In this document: piece by piece, positions 16,408 to 24,666 of the stretch
Layout of the letters: the number at the start of each line of letters is the position of its first letter
Position numbering within the stretch: position 1 is the stretch's first letter
Source of the DNA: JAXMHB01 sp046346965
GTDB taxonomy: Bacteria > Pseudomonadota > Gammaproteobacteria > Xanthomonadales > SZUA-5
Assembly: GCA_046346965.1 (NCBI GenBank)
Contig: JAXMHB010000004.1
Coordinates: 1 to 64,000, forward strand
Length of the DNA: 64,000 nt
Direction of reading: 5' to 3'
Notes under the pieces: generated by a model
Database searches by the model: none
The model's input: only the letters and a program-made list of their open reading frames with translations
What the model was told of the DNA's origin: nothing
Position numbers and translations under genes: made by a program

Positions 16408-17331
16408 GTGACCCTCGCGTATCTGAGTCATCCGGACTGTCTGCGACATGAGATGGGCCCGCACCATCCGGAGTGTCCGAGCCGATTGCGGGCCATCGAA
16501 GATCGGCTGACGGCGGCGGGCGTCATGGACTGGATGCGCCACATCGAGGCCCCGCTGGTGGATCCCGCCCGCCTGCGGCCGGCGCACGATGCGCGCTATC
16601 TAGCCGAAATCGAGGCCGCCGACCCATCCGAGGGCTATGCCCATGTCGATCCCGACACCTATATGAACGCCTACACGCTGCGGGCAGCGCGGCGTGCGGC
16701 CGGGGCGGTGGTGCGCGCCGTCGACGGGGTGATGGCCGGCGAGTTCAAGCGCGCCTTCTGCGCGGTGCGGCCGCCCGGTCACCACGCCACGCGGGCGGAG
16801 GCCATGGGCTTTTGCTTCTACAACAACGCGGCGATCGGCGCGCTGCATGCGCTGGAGCACCATGGGCTGGCGCGGGTGGCGGTGGTCGATTTCGACGTCC
16901 ATCACGGCAACGGGACGGAGGACATACTGGCCAACGACGAGCGCGTGCTGATGGTGTCCACCTTCCAGCACCCGCTCTATCCGGCCTCGGGCACCGAGCC
17001 GCTGGGCTTCAACATGGTCAACGTACCGCTGGCACCCTACAGCGATGGCGCTGCTTTGCGCGGGGCGGTAACGCGCGAGTGGTTGCCGGCTCTGGAGCGC
17101 TTCCGGCCGCAGTTGCTGATCATCTCGGCGGGTTTCGATGCGCACCGGGACGACGATATGTCACAGCTGATGTGGACCGAGGCCGATTACGCCTGGGTGA
17201 CTGGCGAGATCGTCGCTGTCGCCGATCGCCACGCGCACGGGCGCGTGGTCAGCACCCTGGAAGGCGGTTACGAGCTGCAAGCGCTGGCGCGTAGCGTGCT
17301 CGCGCACGTCAAAGTGCTGGGAGCCTTGTAA
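16408..17331 (+). CDS. Histone deacetylase family protein (AcuC/HDAC superfamily)
   Basis: 307 residues from the GTG at 16408, which follows CAGGA at good spacing; an upstream frame start at 16303 has no ribosome site. The zinc-dependent deacetylase motifs are present: CAVRPPGHHATRAEAMGFCF (two active-site His), VVDFDVHHGNGTEDIL (Asp-x-His zinc ligands), ISAGFDAHRDDDMS (third Asp ligand) and LEGGYE. Such bacterial enzymes remove acetyl groups from lysines or acetylated polyamines. The next gene on the strand, 94 bp away, encodes a Pat-type protein acetyltransferase, so a reversible lysine-acetylation pair is likely. Confidence 0.92.
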   Translation: MTLAYLSHPDCLRHEMGPHHPECPSRLRAIEDRLTAAGVMDWMRHIEAPLVDPARLRPAHDARYLAEIEAADPSEGYAHVDPDTYMNAYTLRAARRAAGAVVRAVDGVMAGEFKRAFCAVRPPGHHATRAEAMGFCFYNNAAIGALHALEHHGLARVAVVDFDVHHGNGTEDILANDERVLMVSTFQHPLYPASGTEPLGFNMVNVPLAPYSDGAALRGAVTREWLPALERFRPQLLIISAGFDAHRDDDMSQLMWTEADYAWVTGEIVAVADRHAHGRVVSTLEGGYELQALARSVLAHVKVLGAL

Positions 17332-17425
17332 GCCGGTGGAGCCTTCACTCCGCTGCCGACTGATTCAATGACGCTCGGACTTTGGCTGTGCGTCGGAGGG
17401 GACGCGTGGCCGCAAGGGAATTGCC

Positions 17426-20080
17426 ATGGACAAACACGCCCTCACCCCGTTCTTTGACCCCGCCCGCATCTGGGTGCTGCACGCGCCAGGCCATGCCGAC
17501 CTGGCGCTGGCGCGCAGCCAACTGGCACCCTGGCTGGCGGATGGCCGCGCGCGTTTCGATGAATTGACGCTGGCGACGCTGGCGGCCGAGGCGCCGGCGA
17601 TCCGCGCCGATGTCGTCTGGCTGCTGGCCGATGTGTCGATCGCGCGCGGCGTGCTGCCGGCGCTGCAGCGCTGGCATCTGAAGCTGGTGCTGCTGAGCGG
17701 CGATGCCAGCGACATGGGCGAGGTGGACCGCCTGGTCCAAGCCGCGCGCGGCTTCGGCGTGCGCATCTTGGGTCCCGGCGCGCTGGGCCTGCAGCGCCCG
17801 GCGCGGCAATTGAACATGAGCCTGCTCGGCACCATGCCGCCGGCCGGCGGGGTGGCATTCGTCGCGCAATCGGGCTCGTTGGCCGCCTCGACGGTCGACT
17901 GGGCGCTCGATCAGGGCGTGGGCTTCTCGGCAGTCATCAGCGTCGGCGCGCAGCGCGACATCGATCTGGCCGAAGTCCTCGATTTCCTGGCGGTCGATGC
18001 CAGCACGGAGAGCATCGTGCTGTATCTGGAGGGCGTGCGCGAACCGCGCAGCTTTCTGTCGGCGCTGCGCGCGGCTGCGACGCTGAAGCCGGTGGTCGTG
18101 CTGAAGGCCGGTCGGCATCCCAGCACGGCGCTGGCGGCGGAAACCCATTCGCGTGCGCTGATCGGCGATGACGATGTGTTCGACACCGCCATCCGCCGTG
18201 CTGGCGCCGTGCGCGTGCGCTTCTTCGTGCAGTTGTTCTCCGCAGTCAAATGCCTGGCCTCGCGCTACAAGCCCACCGGCCGGCGGCTGGCGCTGGTCGC
18301 CAACGGCGGCGGTCCGGGCGTGCTGGCCAGCGACTGGGCGGTGGATTCGGGCTTGCAGATCGCCGAGTTGTCCGAGGCGACGATGGACAAGCTGCGACAG
18401 CGCATCCCGGAGTCCAGCGCGCGCAACCCGGTTGATGTCGGCGAGCGCGCCGCCGCCGACAGCTTCGCTGGCGCCATCGAGATGGTGATGGAGGATCCCG
18501 GCGTCGATGGCGTGCTCGCACTGTTCGCGCCGAAGGCCGATCGTGATCCGATGACCTATGCGCAGGCGCTGGTGGCGATGCGCGATCGCTATCGCAAGCC
18601 CTTGATTGCCTGCTGGTTGGGCGATCGCCGCGTGCTGGAGTCGCGGGCGCTGCTGGCGAAGGCGCGCATTCCCACCTTCCGCACGCCGGAGCCTGCCGTT
18701 GATGCCTTCGGCAATCTGGCCAGCTTCTATCGCAACCAACAACTGCGCTGGCAGACGCCGCCCTCGCTGGCCGAAGGCGAGCCACCGGATCTCGACAGCG
18801 CGCGGCTGCTGCTGGCCCAGGTGGTGGCGCAGGGGCGCAAAACGCTGACCGAGATGGAGTCCAAGGCGCTGCTGGCGGCGTTTCATATCCCGGTGGCGCG
18901 CACGCTGGTGGCGCGCACGCCGCAGGAAGCGGCGCTGATCGCGCAGCAGTTGGGCTTCCCGGTCGTGCTCAAGGTCAGCTCCCCCGATATCGCCCACAAA
19001 TCCGATGTCGGCGGCGTCATGCTGGACATCCGCGGCGCGCGTCAGTTGCAGCTGGCCTGGCAAACGTTGATGGACGGCGTGAAAGCGCGGGCGCCGAATG
19101 CACGCGTCGACGGTGTCGCGGTGGAGCCGATGGTGGCGCCCAAACACGGGCGCGAACTGTATCTGGGCGCCAGCAGCGATCCCTTGTTCGGTCCGGTGAT
19201 CCTGTTCGGCGCCGGCGGTCGCGCGGTCGAGGTCTATGCCGATCGCGCGATGGAACTGCCGCCGCTCAACCGCTTCCTGGCGCGGCGCCTGATCGAACGC
19301 TCGCGCGTGTCGCGCATGTTGGGCGAGTGGCGCGGCGCGCCGGCGGTCGCGCATGCGGCGGTCGAGGCCGCATTGCTGCGGCTGTCCGAGCTGGTGTGCG
19401 AGCTGCCGGAGATCCAGGAAGTCGATCTCAACCCCTTGATCGCCGACGACCAGGGCGTGACCGTAGTGGACGCGCGCATCGTGCTCAAAGCGAGCCATCG
19501 ACCGCCGGAAACGCCGTACGGGCACATGGCGATCATGCCGTACCCGACGCAACTGGAGCGCGATTGCCTGCTGCGCGACGGGACGCCCTACCGATTGCGC
19601 GCCATCCGCCCCGAGGACGCCGACACGCTGCAGGCCTTTGTGCGCAGCCTGTCGGACGAGGCGCGCTATTTCCGCTTTGTCGCCAGCATCAAGGAGCTGG
19701 CGCCCAAGCAACTGGCCCGCTACACGCAAATCGACTACTGGCGCGAAATGGCGCTGGTGGCCGAACTCGATCTGCCCGCCGCCCTCGCCACCGAGGCACC
19801 CGCGCGCCTGTTTGCCGGTGTCGCCCGCTATATGCTCAATGCCGACACGCGCTCTTGCGAGTTCGCCATCGCCATTGGCGACGCCTACCAGGGCCAGGGT
19901 TTGGGCGTGCAACTGATGCAAGCGCTGATCGACGTCGCCCGCTCGCGCCGTCTGGAACGCATGGAAGGCATGGTGCTGGCCAATAACCGCAAAATGCTCA
20001 AACTGATGCATCGCCTCGGCTTCGAAGCCCACCCTGATCCCGAGGACGCCTCGATGATGCTGGTGACCCGAGCGCTTTAG
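17426..20080 (+). CDS. Pat-type protein lysine acetyltransferase (NDP-forming acyl-CoA synthetase domain fused to GNAT)
   Basis: 884 residues, typical of Pat/PatZ. It opens with a CoA-binding domain (about 10-130), then two succinyl-CoA-ligase-like domains (VAFVAQSGSLAAS; RLALVANGGGPGVLASD), an ATP-grasp domain (FPVVLKVSSPDIAHKSDVGG near 515) and a C-terminal GNAT domain (about 725-884) with acetyl-CoA loop YQGQGLGVQLM. In Salmonella Pat the ligase half is regulatory and the GNAT half acetylates acetyl-CoA synthetase. The position corresponding to the phospho-His of active NDP-forming ligases reads AETHSRALIGDD and keeps a His, so leftover ligase activity cannot be excluded. It follows AAGGGA. 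Confidence 0.92.
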   Translation: MDKHALTPFFDPARIWVLHAPGHADLALARSQLAPWLADGRARFDELTLATLAAEAPAIRADVVWLLADVSIARGVLPALQRWHLKLVLLSGDASDMGEVDRLVQAARGFGVRILGPGALGLQRPARQLNMSLLGTMPPAGGVAFVAQSGSLAASTVDWALDQGVGFSAVISVGAQRDIDLAEVLDFLAVDASTESIVLYLEGVREPRSFLSALRAAATLKPVVVLKAGRHPSTALAAETHSRALIGDDDVFDTAIRRAGAVRVRFFVQLFSAVKCLASRYKPTGRRLALVANGGGPGVLASDWAVDSGLQIAELSEATMDKLRQRIPESSARNPVDVGERAAADSFAGAIEMVMEDPGVDGVLALFAPKADRDPMTYAQALVAMRDRYRKPLIACWLGDRRVLESRALLAKARIPTFRTPEPAVDAFGNLASFYRNQQLRWQTPPSLAEGEPPDLDSARLLLAQVVAQGRKTLTEMESKALLAAFHIPVARTLVARTPQEAALIAQQLGFPVVLKVSSPDIAHKSDVGGVMLDIRGARQLQLAWQTLMDGVKARAPNARVDGVAVEPMVAPKHGRELYLGASSDPLFGPVILFGAGGRAVEVYADRAMELPPLNRFLARRLIERSRVSRMLGEWRGAPAVAHAAVEAALLRLSELVCELPEIQEVDLNPLIADDQGVTVVDARIVLKASHRPPETPYGHMAIMPYPTQLERDCLLRDGTPYRLRAIRPEDADTLQAFVRSLSDEARYFRFVASIKELAPKQLARYTQIDYWREMALVAELDLPAALATEAPARLFAGVARYMLNADTRSCEFAIAIGDAYQGQGLGVQLMQALIDVARSRRLERMEGMVLANNRKMLKLMHRLGFEAHPDPEDASMMLVTRAL

Positions 20081-20084
20081 ACAC

Positions 20085-20391
20085 CTCTTGCCAAACATGG
20101 AAGCGTGGGGACAAAAGCGGGGCGGGGGTCAGGGGGGCGGGGGACCAGGTCTGCAGCGCTTGTCCAACACTGTCGCAGTACGGTTTGCTGAGTGAGTAAG
20201 CGCGCCAAGGGCGAGGTAGGGACTGTGAAAATGTATGTGGTCACGACTTGCTCAGAGTCCATGTCTCGCATTTGGCGCGCTCACTGGTTCGGCAACCTGA
20301 CGACAGTGCCAGGCATGCGCCGTATGGTTGGTCCCCCGCCCCCTGACCCCCGCCCCCGCTTTTGGCCCCACGCACCCATGTGTGGCAAGAG
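20085..20391. repeat. 307-bp imperfect palindrome (MITE/REP-like inverted dimer)
   Basis: The segment between the Pat and methyltransferase genes reads nearly the same on both strands. Outer arms (20085-20148 and 20329-20391) share CTCTTGCC, CATGG, GCGTGGGG, CAAAAGCGGGG and CGGGGGTCAGGGGG blocks. Inner blocks also pair, e.g. CACTGTCG (20167-20174) with CGACAGTG (20301-20308), GCGCGCCAA with TTGGCGCGC, and GGGACT with AGTCC near the centre at about 20238. It looks like two inverted copies of a roughly 150-bp unit and contains no gene. Each arm has a G-rich tract able to form a G-quadruplex. Confidence 0.85.
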
Positions 20392-20412
20392 CTTCCTTAA
20401 CGGCGACGAACC

Positions 20413-21015
20413 ATGACCCATGCCGGGATTGCCGCTGCCTACGATGAACTTGCGGACCGTTGGCGGGACGACCGATTCCCGCGGGACAACGGCAGCGCGC
20501 AATATCGGAGGGCACTCGGCTTTCTGAATGTCGCGCAGGGTGCCGCGCTGAGCGTAGGTTGCGGTTGCAACACGCGCTTCAATGCCTTGCTGCGCGAGAA
20601 GGGCCTCAGCGTCGAGGGCGTCGATTTATCGCTGCGCATGGTGCAGATCGCCCGCGAGGCCGATCCGGATGCCACGATTTATCATGCGGACGTTTGCGAC
20701 TGGGCGATCCCCAAGCACTACGCATTCATCAGTGCCTGGGACAGCCTCTGGCACGTCGCCCTTGCAGCGCAAAAGCCGTTGCTGCTGAAACTCATGGATG
20801 CGCTCACGCCCGGCGGCGTGCTGCTCTACACCGCTGGCGGCCTGGACGCGCCCGCTGAGCACTGGGACGCCTATATGGGACCAGAACTCTACTACGCGTC
20901 CCTCGGCATCCCCGCCATGCTGGCGCTGCTCCCGGAGGGCAACTGCGTGTGCCGGCATCTGGAGTTCGACCAATACCCGGAGCGGCATCTGGTCGTCATC
21001 GCTCAGAAGGTCTGA
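20413..21015 (+). CDS. Class I SAM-dependent methyltransferase
   Basis: 200 residues with a Rossmann-like methyltransferase core: motif I AALSVGCGCNTRFNALLREK, acidic end of strand 2 VEGVDLSLRMVQIARE, then ATIYHADVCDW and ALTPGGVLLYTAGG. The N-terminal AYDELADRWRDDRF resembles small methyltransferases of the UbiE/ubiquinone or tellurite-resistance type. The substrate cannot be told from sequence. The gene starts 21 bp after the palindromic repeat, so that element forms its whole upstream region. Confidence 0.85.
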   Translation: MTHAGIAAAYDELADRWRDDRFPRDNGSAQYRRALGFLNVAQGAALSVGCGCNTRFNALLREKGLSVEGVDLSLRMVQIAREADPDATIYHADVCDWAIPKHYAFISAWDSLWHVALAAQKPLLLKLMDALTPGGVLLYTAGGLDAPAEHWDAYMGPELYYASLGIPAMLALLPEGNCVCRHLEFDQYPERHLVVIAQKV

Positions 21016-21090
21016 TAGCCACAGGCGAGGTTGGTCGTAGCGCCTCCGATTCGCGTGTCAGAATGGTCGCCGGACGGCAGGAGACAGCGC

Positions 21091-21828
21091 ATGCGTACAT
21101 TCCTTTTGGCCCTCGGGCTGTTGCTCACCACCGCGGTAGCGGCCGCGGATCAGGCCAAGGATCTGCTGCGGCAGGTCACGGGTGGCAGCGCGTCCGGCAG
21201 CAAGGCCACCTCATCGAGTCTCAGTCAGAGCGATGCCAGCGCCGGCATCAAGGAAGCCCTCGCGCGCGGCGTCAGCGCCTCGATCAAGCAACTGGGCACC
21301 CAGGATGGCTTTCTGAAGGATCAGGTGGTGCGCATCGCGGTGCCCAAGTCCATGCGGAAGATGAGTGAGGCTGCGCGCAAGCTCGGAACGGACAAGTACG
21401 TCGAGGACTTCGAGACCTCGATGAACCGCGCCGCCGAAAAGGCGGTGCCGGCCGCGGCGGACATCTTTGCCGAGGCCATACGCCAGATGACGGTGCAGGA
21501 TGCCGTGGCGATCGTCCGCGGTGAGCCGGATGCCGGCACCCAGTACTTCCGCCGCGTCACCAGCGACAAATTGCGCGCCAGCTTCCTGCCGATCGTCGGC
21601 AAGGCAACCAGCGAGACTGGGGTCACCGACAAGTACAAGAAGCTGAGCAAGCAGAGCGGCGGACTGGACCATTTGCTCGGCGGCGGCAATGCCATGGACC
21701 TCGACGGCTACGTCACCGACAAGGCGATGGACGGCTTGTTTCACTACATCGCCGAGCAGGAAAAGGCCATCCGCAAAAACCCGCTCGCCACCGGATCCAG
21801 CTTGCTGGGACGGGTGTTCGGCAAGTAA
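21091..21828 (+). CDS. DUF4197 domain-containing exported protein
   Basis: 245 residues from ATG 21091 with CAGGAGA upstream; the frame's first codon at 21031 lies before the signal peptide. Signal peptide MRTFLLALGLLLTTAVAAAD, then the DUF4197 core: IKEALARGVSASIKQLGTQD, VRIAVPKSMRKMSEAARKLG, FNxSMNRAAEKAVP-like NRAAEKAVPAAADIFAEAIR and TSDKLRASFLPIVGKA. The protein is helical and periplasmic; the family has no assigned function. It is 75 bp downstream of the methyltransferase, on the same strand. Confidence 0.88.
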   Translation: MRTFLLALGLLLTTAVAAADQAKDLLRQVTGGSASGSKATSSSLSQSDASAGIKEALARGVSASIKQLGTQDGFLKDQVVRIAVPKSMRKMSEAARKLGTDKYVEDFETSMNRAAEKAVPAAADIFAEAIRQMTVQDAVAIVRGEPDAGTQYFRRVTSDKLRASFLPIVGKATSETGVTDKYKKLSKQSGGLDHLLGGGNAMDLDGYVTDKAMDGLFHYIAEQEKAIRKNPLATGSSLLGRVFGK

Positions 21829-22160
21829 ATTGGCCATAACGATTTCGCCGGAAAAGTGGGCCGATTGGCATGAACCTGTTCACGAAAGACCGGACAACGA
21901 ACCAAGTTCGCGAGTCTTCTTTGACCTTCTGTCTCCACCGGTCGATGTGCCGAAGGCTCGGTGCGCATCAGACGCTGCTCGTAGTTTCGGGGAGTCTGAT
22001 ACCGTTGATTCATCTCGCAGTGATGGCGACTGGCCAGGGTCCATCGTCCAGCGTCCGAAGGAGCGTCCAGCTTTCGTGCGAGAATCCGAGCAATCGCAGC
22101 ATGCCGTAGATGTGTGCCCGGGTTGTTATGCCCTGATGTATGTCGTAGCAGGAATTGATT
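21829..22160. other. Intergenic boundary before the lower-GC islet
   Basis: 332 bp without a supported gene. Composition changes here from high GC to a markedly more AT-rich sequence that continues to about 23440. No tRNA, direct repeat or transposase is visible. Confidence 0.4.
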
Positions 22161-22697
22161 ATGCCCGTTTTTAAATTCACGGAACCATTGGGTCCTCGAC
22201 AGAGAAAGAAGCGAGTCCATGAGGTTCAGGCACTGAATCGCGAGAGTGCGATCGTGATTCTCGCGCGCCAAAATATCTTTGTTTTTGAGTCTATCGAAGA
22301 CCAGCCACAGATACTTGCAGATTCCATAACGCTTGAAACCGCTCGCTCATTAGGGATCGGACTTAGTGGACACGGGCGGGAGGAAGTAGTCGTTTCGGTA
22401 CTTCTTCGCATCGCTGACATTCGACGGGTCGCGCAATGTATTGTTGGCAGCAATTTTGAAGGGGCGCCCTATCGGTCATTCTTCAAGGCAATTGCTGTTG
22501 AGAATTCTCTCGGGGGTGTTCGGATCAAGGGCATGGCGCTAGTGATGCCGCCGGATCCGATGATTTATTTGGAAGGCCAGGGTAACGGAGTGCGCAAGTG
22601 GCTGGCGGAGCGTGTGACGGAGATTGAAATTGCACCTAGTCACGTTCGGCTTCCTGATCCCGAAGACTATGGGCGAGTCGAATTCAAAATTCTATAG
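22161..22697 (+). CDS. Unknown protein in the lower-GC islet
   Basis: 178 residues from ATG 22161, with AGGAATTG upstream; the frame's earlier start at 22155 lacks spacing. I do not recognise the family. The N-terminus MPVFKFTEPLGPRQRKKRVH with EVQALNRESAIVILARQNIFVFE has the strand-helix plan seen at the N-terminus of GspF/PilC, but nothing after it supports a secretion role. The remainder is mixed alpha/beta with no membrane segment. Codon use is AT-richer than its neighbours, suggesting transfer. Confidence 0.6.
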   Translation: MPVFKFTEPLGPRQRKKRVHEVQALNRESAIVILARQNIFVFESIEDQPQILADSITLETARSLGIGLSGHGREEVVVSVLLRIADIRRVAQCIVGSNFEGAPYRSFFKAIAVENSLGGVRIKGMALVMPPDPMIYLEGQGNGVRKWLAERVTEIEIAPSHVRLPDPEDYGRVEFKIL

Positions 22698-22813
22698 AGT
22701 GCTTTCGATTTATGCTTGGTGTCCGGCGACTGTAAATAGGCACTTCGCTCAATCTGGTGTTTGATGTTATGGCTCCCTAATTCTTGGTGAGGTATCGTAA
22801 CAGAGGTGGTGTT

Positions 22814-23437
22814 ATGTCAAGCTTCTTTGGAAGACGCGGGGCTGCGGAAATCAATGAGCTTAATCGGTCATTGGGTGCGCTAATAGGAATCGCAACCGGG
22901 ATGCTTTCGGATCGAGTTTTGAACAATAGCGAGATTGATTTCTTGCGTGATTGGCTTCAAAACAACGAGGCGGTCACCTGTTGTTGGCCCGGTAGCGTAA
23001 TCAAGTCTCGGGTTGAGGCGGCGCTTGAGGATGGCGTGGTAACTGATGCGGAGCGACAGCATTTGGTTGATACGCTGCAGCAATTGGTGGGCGGCACTTT
23101 AAAACAGCTTGCCGAATCCACGCACGTGACCCAGTTGATTGACTACGAGACGCCGGATATTGTATTTGACGGCGCGACCTTTTGCTTGACAGGTGATTTT
23201 GTCTATGCGCCGCGGGCGATCTGTGCGCGTCATACTGAGGAGAAGGGTGGTTTGGTGAAGGGAAGTGTCTCGAAAGCGCTCAACTATCTTGTTGTCGGTG
23301 GGTTGGGAAGCCCGGAATGGAAGCATGGTAGCTTCGGTACCAAAATCGAGGCCGCAATGAAACTGAAACCCATGACGCCGAATCTCAAGATTATCCACGA
23401 AGATCATTGGTCGGTCGCGTTGGTTAACAACAGTTAA
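22814..23437 (+). CDS. BRCT domain-containing protein
   Basis: 207 residues from ATG 22814, which follows AGAGGTGGT. The C-terminal half (about 120-200) is a BRCT domain: IVFDGATFCLTGDFVYAPRA, then a Lys/Gly segment GGLVKGSVSKALNYLVVGGL and GSFGTKIEAAMKLKP, matching the BRCT of NAD-dependent DNA ligase, but no ligase domains are present. The N-terminal half is helical with two acidic loops (LSDRVLNNSEIDFLRDW; LEDGVVTDAERQHLVDTL) resembling a TerB-like repeat. Stand-alone BRCT proteins of this layout occur in accessory DNA. It probably binds DNA ends or phosphoproteins. Confidence 0.8.
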   Translation: MSSFFGRRGAAEINELNRSLGALIGIATGMLSDRVLNNSEIDFLRDWLQNNEAVTCCWPGSVIKSRVEAALEDGVVTDAERQHLVDTLQQLVGGTLKQLAESTHVTQLIDYETPDIVFDGATFCLTGDFVYAPRAICARHTEEKGGLVKGSVSKALNYLVVGGLGSPEWKHGSFGTKIEAAMKLKPMTPNLKIIHEDHWSVALVNNS

Positions 23438-23719
23438 GTGGGCGATTGGCTGGGTGGCCGCAACGGTCGCAGATGTTGAGTGCTGGATAGCCCTTGGGGA
23501 GTAGAGGGGGAATTAGCCAACTTGATGGGCTCACATGGGCGATGTGACGCCCAGTTTCGCCATTTTTCAGTGAGTTTCCTCCAAGGTAAAATGCTACGTG
23601 CCTGTACGCGGCGTGCAGGCGGCCGAATATTATGCAGGCGTCGGCCGCGCAATCTGGATCTTCGACTTTCCCACGCTCCCTCGAATCGAGGTCGTGGGCG
23701 AGCGCTGGCGGGGTCAGGC

Positions 23720-24613
23720 TTATGATTGCCGCATTCCCCCGATCCGCGCGTCCTTCTCCTGCCAGAGCATGTTGATCCATTCCTGGAAGGCCGTCTTGTG
23801 CCTGGGATCGGTTTCGTAATGGCCGCCGAGCAGGTGGGCGGGGATGGGGCGGCGCTGGATGTCGATGCGGACGCGATGAACGCGGCCGCTGAGCAGGTCG
23901 ACCAGCGTGGGACGACCGTCGGGATAGACGATGGTGATGTCGATGATCGCCTGCAGCATCTCGCCCATGGTTTCGAGCACGAAGGCGACGCCGCCGGCTT
24001 TGGGGCGCAGCAGGTGTTTGAACGGCGACTGCTGGCGAGCGTGCTTGGCTTCGGTGTAGCGCGTGCCTTCGACGAAATTCATCACCGATACCGGTAATTC
24101 GGCGAACTTTGCGCAGGCGCGGCGGGTGGCTTCCACGTCGGTACCGCGCTTTTCCGGATGGCGCTCCAACTCGGCGCGGGAGTAGCGCTTCATGAAAGGG
24201 AAGTCGAGCGCCCACCAGGCCAGGCCCAGGAAGGGGACCCAGATCAACTCGCTCTTCAAGAAGAACTTCAGGAAGGGGATGCGGTGGTTGCACAGGCGTT
24301 GCAGCACCAGGATGTCCACCCAGCTCTGATGATTGCTGAGCACCAGATACCAGCCGTCTTTGCGCAGGTGCTCCTCGCCGCTGATCTGCCAGTCGGCCCG
24401 TGTGAACAGCCGGATCAGGCCGCTGTTGATGTCGATCCAGTTTTCGGCGATGGCCAGAATGGCGCGCGAGCACAGGCGCCTCCAGGCCGGTATCGGCAGC
24501 AGCAGTTTGAGCAGCGCGACGATCAGCAGCAGCGGCACGTGGACCACGGTACTAAGCGCCGCGATCAGGCTGGTCAACAGCAGCTTCAGGAATCCGGGCA
24601 GGAAGGACAGCAT
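23720..24613 (-). CDS. Lysophospholipid acyltransferase family protein (YihG/PlsC-like)
   Basis: 297 residues from ATG 24613; the open frame continues 91 codons upstream but only as the antisense of the next gene. N-terminal hydrophobic anchor (PGFLKLLLTSLIAALSTVVH with LLLIVALLKLLLPI), then acyltransferase motif I NHQSWVD (catalytic HX4D), FLKSELIWVPFLG and the motif III-like FVEGTRYTEAKH. It is a membrane-associated enzyme that probably acylates a phospholipid intermediate. It lies 53 bp downstream of the J-domain-like gene, on the same strand. Confidence 0.88.
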   Translation of the reverse strand: MLSFLPGFLKLLLTSLIAALSTVVHVPLLLIVALLKLLLPIPAWRRLCSRAILAIAENWIDINSGLIRLFTRADWQISGEEHLRKDGWYLVLSNHQSWVDILVLQRLCNHRIPFLKFFLKSELIWVPFLGLAWWALDFPFMKRYSRAELERHPEKRGTDVEATRRACAKFAELPVSVMNFVEGTRYTEAKHARQQSPFKHLLRPKAGGVAFVLETMGEMLQAIIDITIVYPDGRPTLVDLLSGRVHRVRIDIQRRPIPAHLLGGHYETDPRHKTAFQEWINMLWQEKDARIGGMRQS

Positions 24614-24666
24614 GGGCGAGTGGTGGGCGGCAGTGGGGGATGTCAGGCGCTGGACTGGTCCTCGCC

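Noticed and set aside
17345..20098. 917-codon minus-strand frame opposite the Pat gene
   Set aside because: A GC-rich antisense of the Pat gene, with low-complexity Arg/Gln/His-rich translation and no family motif, whereas the plus strand encodes clear Pat domains.
21744..22271. Minus-strand frame of 175 codons over the DUF4197-islet junction
   Set aside because: Overlaps the 3' end of the DUF4197 gene and the start of the islet gene, no ribosome site and no motif.
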